Positions 58,311 through 64,000 of a stretch of 64,000 nt of DNA are shown here, in pieces; the first letter of the stretch is position 1; every line of letters starts with the position of its first letter. Source of the stretch: Mytilus californianus (taxonomy: Eukaryota; Mollusca; Bivalvia; Mytilida; Mytilidae). Made by a program: the position numbers and the translations under genes. Under the pieces are notes generated by a model, which was given only the letters and a program-made list of their open reading frames with translations, ran no database searches and was not told where the DNA came from. Location: NCBI RefSeq assembly GCF_021869535.1, contig NW_026262701.1, forward strand, positions 47,309,278-47,373,277. Direction: 5' to 3'.

Positions 58311-59067
58311 TCCCATCCAAATCACTGGTTTAATTCATGAGGATTGATTGTTTCCTTGTCTCTTTCTAGTAACAATTTATTCACTATCCATTAATTTTTA
58401 GTTGCTTATTTCCTCGCCGATTCAATATTTCCTTGTAAATAATCACCAATTATACAAGGCTTATACGTTGGTACGCCACACGCGCGTTTCGTCTTCATGA
58501 GATTCAATGACGTAAGGCTATTATTGGAGGGTTAAAATCGAGGCTCCTGATATGAACAACAATTAACCAACACGAATATACACAAGTCAACACACAACAC
58601 AGTCTTCAATGATAGACAAGCTATAATGTCATATTATAAAAATCAAGTTTTTGAGAAGCGAATGAGAAAATATATTCAACAGCAATAGAAAATCTGATAT
58701 TAAGATCAAGTTCCCCTGATGGACGAAAAAAACCCACCAATAATGACACTTAATATCGAGGTATATGACTTCGGACTAAAAGGTGGACGTTCCCCATGGT
58801 GAATTTAGAAATTTGTGTTTTTGGTGAGTTCTTTCTCGGAGACGTTCACCTTGAATTTCATTTAAATTCACAGTAAATTGAAGTGGAGTTTTTCATATGA
58901 CCAGACATACATAATGTGTTCAAAGGTAGACAACTGGATTATTCTTTATAAAATATATTTTTCATTGTTACTGATTCACTAATAAAAGTTATCATATTCA
59001 TAAACAAAGCAAAATAAATTAACTCAAATAATAATATTACCAGTAACTCAATACAATAAGGATACAC
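58311..59067. other. Non-coding interval after the segmental array
   Basis: No gene seen. A short dispersed motif, ACACGCGCGTTTCGTCTTCA followed by TGAGATTCAATGACG (about 58478-58515), is one I recognise as interspersed in mussel DNA. The rest shows nothing identifiable. Confidence 0.5.
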
Positions 59068-60879
59068 TCAACTCTTTGGAAAAAGTCTCTTAACGGCTGG
59101 ATTGCATAAACGGCTTGGGGATATTTTTACGGATTGTAAGAACTCTTGTCGTGCCAATTCAGTGTCGCCTGATAATTGTAAAGCAATACCAAAAAGATTG
59201 TAGTTCATAGCCTTTTCCTTATGACCAATTAAGAAAAATGGTTAACTATAACCCTTTGTAAATTGTCGAGGGAGACCTGACATTTTCTGACATCATTGCG
59301 ATGATAAAAATATAGAAACTTAAGAAACTAAGCATATCCTTGGGAACAATACAAATATATTACATCATGTTTTTCTGATGTCAGTTCATCAGGTATCAGT
59401 TCAGAATAAGGTCAAATTTCATAAAATCTACAAGCAATATTGTAATTAGATGACTAATATTCTTCTTCTGGAATGATTTCAGGTTAAGCAATTGATGATG
59501 AATATAAAACATATAGCCCTGGTGCGATACAGTATTCCGGGACTGCATTTCGATATAGCATAAACAATAAAGTGTAAAGCTTTATCGTATTGTTTTGTCT
59601 TATAAAAACACGAAGTCAACATCAGCCATTTAGATACAGCGTCATGGTAGATATTCTGTAGCAGAAAACTAAAAAAGGATTTGTACTGCCTGTATATGCA
59701 TTTATTTTTACATTTCATCCTGTTCAGTGGTATAGACTGGGCGAGTGATGAACACCACACTGACATGTTGTACGATACTAAGTATTTAATTGACGATTTT
59801 TTATATGAAACAATCTGCTGAATTCCTCTTTTCAAGAAAAAACCTATCATTTATAATAGACGCCAGGTTATTTGACATTTTTAGTGAATTAGATCCAAAA
59901 ACTTTTTTACATAATTTACATGGAATGAGTGTGGCTCGATATGAAAGGTTAACATTGATACACGAAAAGTAGATACTTTATCTGAAAATAAGATGCATCG
60001 CCAACCGTAACTTCGCAAAGTATATATAATTTCTCTAAAAGTATGTCTCGAGCAGGTCCCTCTATCTTGTTTTCAAACATGTTGTTCTCTGGAATAAAGT
60101 GATGCAAGCAAATGGAATATTCTACACAATACAGCAGTCTGTTAAAACTACGCATACAACAAGGTATAAGTTTGTATGGTTTCCACACGGATTGGGGTAG
60201 TTCCTCCGACTTCCAGACAATTATTGGTTTCAGGAAATATGAACAGAGCTAATTTTTACATTTGGAGAAAGAAGCTATTACATCTTTCATTAGAATTTTT
60301 AAAAGAGCATAGCATAATAATTGGGTATGTGTAAATGTATTCATTAAAAGTTTTCACCAATTGAAAAAGATATTCGCCATTCGTCACTCTTTGGTGCACA
60401 TGATCCTTGAACTCCGATTGGAACAAAATCAGATAAACACGGTCCATGAATTTTAAGTAAATTACCACCCATGATCATTTTTTTAAATAATGTATTCGAA
60501 CAATAACGTTTACCATTAATTTTTTCTCAGATATCATACACAGATTGCAAACTTGTATGTTCTAGGAGTAACTGAGTATAACCAGACTTGACATTGTCTG
60601 TTTCCATTGAAAAAAATGTTATTCTTGTATTCAAATTTGGTTGTACATCTGCATAAACTTCGAGCCTTTTTTGAACAAATATTAAATCTAAATCACTGCC
60701 TTTCATATCGAGTCCTTCCCCAAAGCTTCCACTTGTTATCACTGCTGCACGGTTGTCAATTGACAAATTATCCCTGACAGTGTTCATCAATCTGATTGTT
60801 TTAACATGCTCTTCTGATCGTTCTATATACTGACATTGATAACGATTCTGCGCTATTGATATGTTTTGTGTTAAAAAGT
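59068..60879 (-). pseudogene. cGAS-like receptor (Mab-21 family nucleotidyltransferase) pseudogene
   Basis: The exon starts after a TTGTAATTACAG acceptor (60879). The first part (60879-60527) carries the nucleotidyltransferase signature SGSFGEGLDMKGSDLDLIFV: the GS motif and the D-x-D pair that would bind metal. It then ends at a TGA. Later parts are spread over several frames: KIHGPCLSD, EWRISFSIGE, HTQLLCYALLKIL (a TAG about 60240), EELPQSVWKPYK to IEGPARDILLEKL, then YHDAVSKWLMLTSCFYKTKQ, and a tail with GIALQLSGDTELARQEF ending at TGA 59068-59070. Order and spacing match bivalve cGAS-like proteins with a C-terminal repeat-rich extension. Several frameshifts and stops make it inactive. Intact relatives sense nucleic acid and make cyclic dinucleotides (family knowledge). 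Confidence 0.8.
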
Positions 60880-62264
60880 CTGTAATTACAAAAATATATT
60901 AAAATATGTGATTAAAAAAATGAAAATTTTATAAAAAAACATTTAAAAACAATTTGGATATACTGTATTGTATTTCACTTGAGAAGTTAATTCAATAGGC
61001 AACTCAACTGATGTGTGTGATTCCCAATTACAGAAATATAATATGAAAAAAAGTTGTTTCTGAGTCAAGAGAACGGTTCAAAATATAAGAGAATAATTTT
61101 GTCGTTTAATAACATTAATATAAAAGGTTCGCTAAAATGACTTGGTCTTGTGAAATGTCTTACTCCCTCTTTGAAGTGCCGTTCAAATGACTTTTAATGA
61201 CTGTTTAGGAATAAAAAGAGATGATGGGTATATTGAAATAAAACAGCAACCTAACTACAAAAAACCATAATACATGATGAGGGTAACATGTCTTCCACTA
61301 TAAACAAGACTTAGTGTTTAAACAATATTTCCAACTGTAAATGAGTCTGTACAATTGTAAATAAACGAAAATTAAACCACTATTTGTGTCGATTTTAAAC
61401 TTAATTCATTTGATGTGTACTGATATTTAAGTTGTTGTTGGCGTTGAATTGCATTTCAGTAACTGCTGGTACTCTTAGATTGGTACTTGATTTCGATCAA
61501 ATGAGCCAAGCCCTTTTTAACTGACTTTAAAGGTTGTCTTTTTATGTGCTTTTCTATCACTGTTCTATGTTAAGAACCTGTAGTTCAGTGGATGTCGTAT
61601 GTTGCTTCCTATCTCATTTTTTTTTATTGTTTTGTACACAAATCAAGCCGTTGGTTTTTTCACATGAATTGTTTTACAGTGTATTCCCATTGTTGAAGGC
61701 AATATAGTGATGTATAGTTGCTTACATCTACGTTACTCTGGCTCTTCTGGATAGTTGATTCATTGGCAATAATTCCACACCTTTTTTATTTTTATTTTGA
61801 TAACACTTATTTGTTCATTATAGGATATTTTAATGGTAATAAGATACAACAATATTTTACGTCTGTCCGTTTAAGTAGACAATTGAGATTTAAACAAAAC
61901 TACTGAAACAAACATTGCAAAAAGGAAAACAAATAATTATTTTTTTTTGTATTCTGCCTGGATTTAAATCTTGTATTGTAGCATAAAGCAAATATACATG
62001 TAGATAATTATTTCCACGAACATTGCTAATCTCTTTGAATTCAAAAGTCACAGAAAATGTTTATTATGTTTGGTTATACCAATTAGCAAACTAATTAGGT
62101 GTGTAATGCGCTATATAACGTTAAAATTAAAAACTCATCTTATTGACAATAACATCAAAAGGGAACAACACACTTGTGTTACAGAAATGTTAATTTTGAA
62201 ACACAAAACAAAAAATATTAATAATTGTAATCGAAAATAATAATTTATAAAGTTGGTGCGTCCG
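60880..62264. other. Non-coding interval between receptor pseudogene and LTR element
   Basis: AT-rich, without a recognisable gene; one dispersed repeat fragment at about 61565-61795. Non-coding 5' exons of the receptor pseudogene could lie here but cannot be seen. Confidence 0.5.
61565..61795 (+). repeat. Dispersed repeat fragment (3' tail)
   Basis: GTAGTTCAGTGGATGTCGTATG through CATTGTTGAAGGCAATA to GGATAGTTGATTCATTGGCA and a T-rich end, related to the repeat at 278-420. Confidence 0.55.
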
Positions 62265-62364
62265 AAGCGCATTTAACGTCCCATTCAGACTGAATTTACT
62301 TCGTTTACATCCCGTTTAGTCAAGGTTTTACTGCCTGTCATACTTGAAGATGAGAGATGACCAT
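62265..62364 (-). repeat. Dispersed repeat interrupted by the LTR element
   Basis: Same sequence as 27625-27760 up to GAGAGATGACCAT, where the LTR begins; in the uninterrupted copies this continues ACCATTATCATATACCC. Confidence 0.65.
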
Positions 62365-62513
62365 TGTTACGTATTGGCCGAGGGGGGATGTAAAGCATCA
62401 AGCAACCATTGTTTACATTTTAGGAACTACGTTAATCAAGCATGTGTGTAAATAACAATAACATATTCATACGCGTGGTGTAACTAATAAAGAAGTCAAT
62501 GACGGATATAACA
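62365..62513 (-). repeat. 3' LTR (149 bp)
   Basis: On the - strand it begins TGTTATATCCGTCATTGAC and ends GGCCAATACGTAACA, with TG...CA termini and a short inverted TGTTA/TAACA. Its outer border coincides with the break in the dispersed repeat at 62364. The partner LTR is outside the window, so identity cannot be tested. Confidence 0.75.
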
Positions 62514-62527
62514 TTTCTCTTCCCTAG
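62514..62527 (-). other. Polypurine tract
   Basis: CTAGGGAAGAGAAA on the - strand, directly before the LTR start, is the expected plus-strand primer position. Confidence 0.75.
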
Positions 62528-62620
62528 ATTTTTCAAATGAAAACTTTAAAATTGACTAGATATAAAATAAAATAGAAATTGAAACAATTCTTCTTTATCT
62601 TTAAAAGTCTGATATTATGA

Positions 62621-63724
62621 TTATAACTTTCTCCTCCATATAGTTGTTGGATCGACTTGTACTCGATACGACACAGGTCCAGTTTTTGTTGATATCGTCC
62701 CTGGTGTCCATTTATTTTTGTCACGGTAATCACGGACTACAACTGATTGTCCAGCTTTAAATTCACGTTGATAAGTTTTTCTTCTTTCACACATTTCCTC
62801 CTGTTTACGTTGTACTTGGTGATCAATGTTCGGTCTTAAAAGATTCATCCTTGTTTTCAATTCTCTTCCAATCATAAGTTTTGCTGGAGTTTCATTAGTT
62901 GTACTGTGTTAAGTGTTACGGTATGCTAACAAAAACTGTGCTAGTTTTTTCGAAACGGTTCCGGAATCATTTGAACTAGATTTCATAGCTTGCTTAAAAG
63001 TTTGAACAAAACGTTCCGCTAAACCATTCGTCGATGGATGATATGGCGCACTTCTGATGTGTTTAATACCATTTAATTGCATGAAATTATCAAATTCTTG
63101 TGATGTAAATTGTGGTCCGTTGTCACTCACAATACATGATGGTATTCCGTTCCTTGAGAAGATTGTTCGCAAAACATTGATTGTGCTTTCTGATGTAATG
63201 TTTTTCACTTTTATTACTTCTTGCCACTTTGAATGTGCGTCAACCATGATAAGAAACATAGACCCTAAAAATGGTCTTGCAAAATCAATATGAACTCTGT
63301 CCCATGGTTTGCTTGGCCATTCCCACGCATTAAGCGGTGCTCCTTTCGGGTAGTTTTGATTTTGTTGACATCTATTACAGGCTTTTGCCAACTTTTCAAT
63401 ATCCTGGTCGATTCCAGGCCACCAAACAAAACTTCGGGCTAACGCTTTCATTTTAACGACACCAATATGTCCTTCATAGATTTGTCCTAATACCTGACTA
63501 CGAAGTTTACTAGAAATTATCACTCTAACGCCCCACATAAGGCATCCTTGATGTACTGTCAGTTCATTTCGTCTAGAATAATATGGCGCATATTCACCAT
63601 CTTTGTGTAAAGTGTTCCAGCCATCCTGTGTGAAGGTAGTTATAAGTCCCAAAACACGGTCATTTCTTGTTTCCTGCTGAACTTGTTTGTTGGAAACGGG
63701 AATTGCTTCCAATTGAAGATTCAA
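62621..63724 (-). pseudogene. Integrase and pol C-terminus of the gypsy element
   Basis: The main frame (63724-62909) holds the H-H-C-C zinc region (EGHIGVVKM ... CNRCQQN) and the D-D-E core (VHIDFARP, VSDNGPQFTS, HPSTNGLAERF). A TAA at 62909-62911 interrupts the frame after AYRNT. The same frame then continues through HSTTNETPAKL and 62875-62621 (RDYRDKNKWTPGTI, the usual post-core region), so a single nonsense change broke it. Integrase would insert the DNA copy into the host genome. Confidence 0.85.
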
Positions 63725-64000
63725 CCATTTTCAACGAAGTGTCTACTTCAGTACTTTTTAGTGGAAGTCTAGATAATGAGTCTGCGTTTGCATGTTTAGC
63801 AGTTCCTCGGAATTCAATCTCATATTCATATTCATATCCTGACAGGAAAAGTGAATATCTTTGCCAACGAGCTGATGCTGTAACTGATACCCCTTTCTGA
63901 GGGTTGTATATATATATTAATGGCTGATGGTCTGTGATCAATTCAAATTTTTGCCCGTACAGGTAGGAATGGAATTTCTTAATTCCCCAAATTATTCCTA
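63700..64000 (-). pseudogene. RNase H end of the gypsy pol (partial)
   Basis: Reads ITDHQPLIYIYNPQKG and later ANADSLSRLPL, the closing motifs of Ty3/gypsy RNase H, upstream through GIIWGIKKFHSYLYG to the window edge. A one-base shift near 63720 puts it out of frame with the integrase. Confidence 0.8.

Larger units (their letters stand above)
62365..64000 (-). mobile_element. Ty3/gypsy LTR retrotransposon, 3' part, degenerate, running off the window
   Basis: On the - strand: RNase H end, integrase, short pol tail, polypurine tract, 3' LTR. The 5' LTR, gag, protease and most of the RT lie beyond 64000. The short LTR (149 bp) and the integrase type resemble Mag/Steamer-like elements of bivalves, but the lineage cannot be settled by eye. 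One frameshift and one nonsense change are visible in pol. Confidence 0.85.

Overview
The window is AT-rich, intron-containing, repeat-dominated animal DNA. GT-AG introns with long pyrimidine tracts, a tRNA-derived SINE, Penelope-like and Ty3/gypsy retroelements, several MITE-like elements and an expanded-type Mab-21/cGAS-like receptor pseudogene all point to a bivalve mollusc. Several dispersed repeats and the receptor family look mytilid (mussel-like); that is recognition from memory, not a database result.

Region 1 (about 1.8-18.3 kb, + strand) holds the one gene I consider real. It has seven coding exons whose phases fit throughout, giving a predicted 582-residue secreted protein. The order is signal peptide, a CpcT/CpeT (phycobiliprotein lyase-type) domain, a linker with a GHGHGH run, and two VirK-like domains. 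Both domain types are best known from bacteria, so a spliced animal gene joining them is the most interesting coding feature. Its introns carry a 40-bp minisatellite, a (CAT)n tract, a 3' retroelement fragment, a SINE with 12-bp target duplications, an inactivated copy of exon 4, and a near-identical 304-bp tandem duplication.

Region 2 (about 17.9-58.3 kb) is an array of five tandem, diverged segmental units of about 5-12 kb. Each starts with a copy of the gene's last exon and ends with a shared block of about 1.5-2.3 kb. Copy 1 is the exon used in the gene model. Copy 4 (45065-45318) is still open with an acceptor in the right phase. Copies 2, 3 and 5 are broken. Unit lengths differ mainly through mobile insertions, many of which have an 'empty site' in a sister unit: two Penelope-like elements, a TTAA-flanked piggyBac-like element, a hAT-like MITE, a hairpin-ended element, a MITE with 19-bp inverted repeats, a 166-bp-repeat element and retroelement 3' ends. 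Each unit also holds foldback blocks and GTGAGTGAACGAG-type simple arrays. Units 2 and 4 share an extra block, which suggests amplification in pairs.

Region 3 (about 58.3-64 kb, - strand features) holds a multiply broken cGAS-like receptor (Mab-21 family) pseudogene and the 3' part of a degenerate Ty3/gypsy element. That element has a 149-bp LTR, a polypurine tract and pol fragments running off the window end, and it is inserted into another dispersed repeat.

No rRNA, functional tRNA gene, CRISPR array or bacterial operon was seen.
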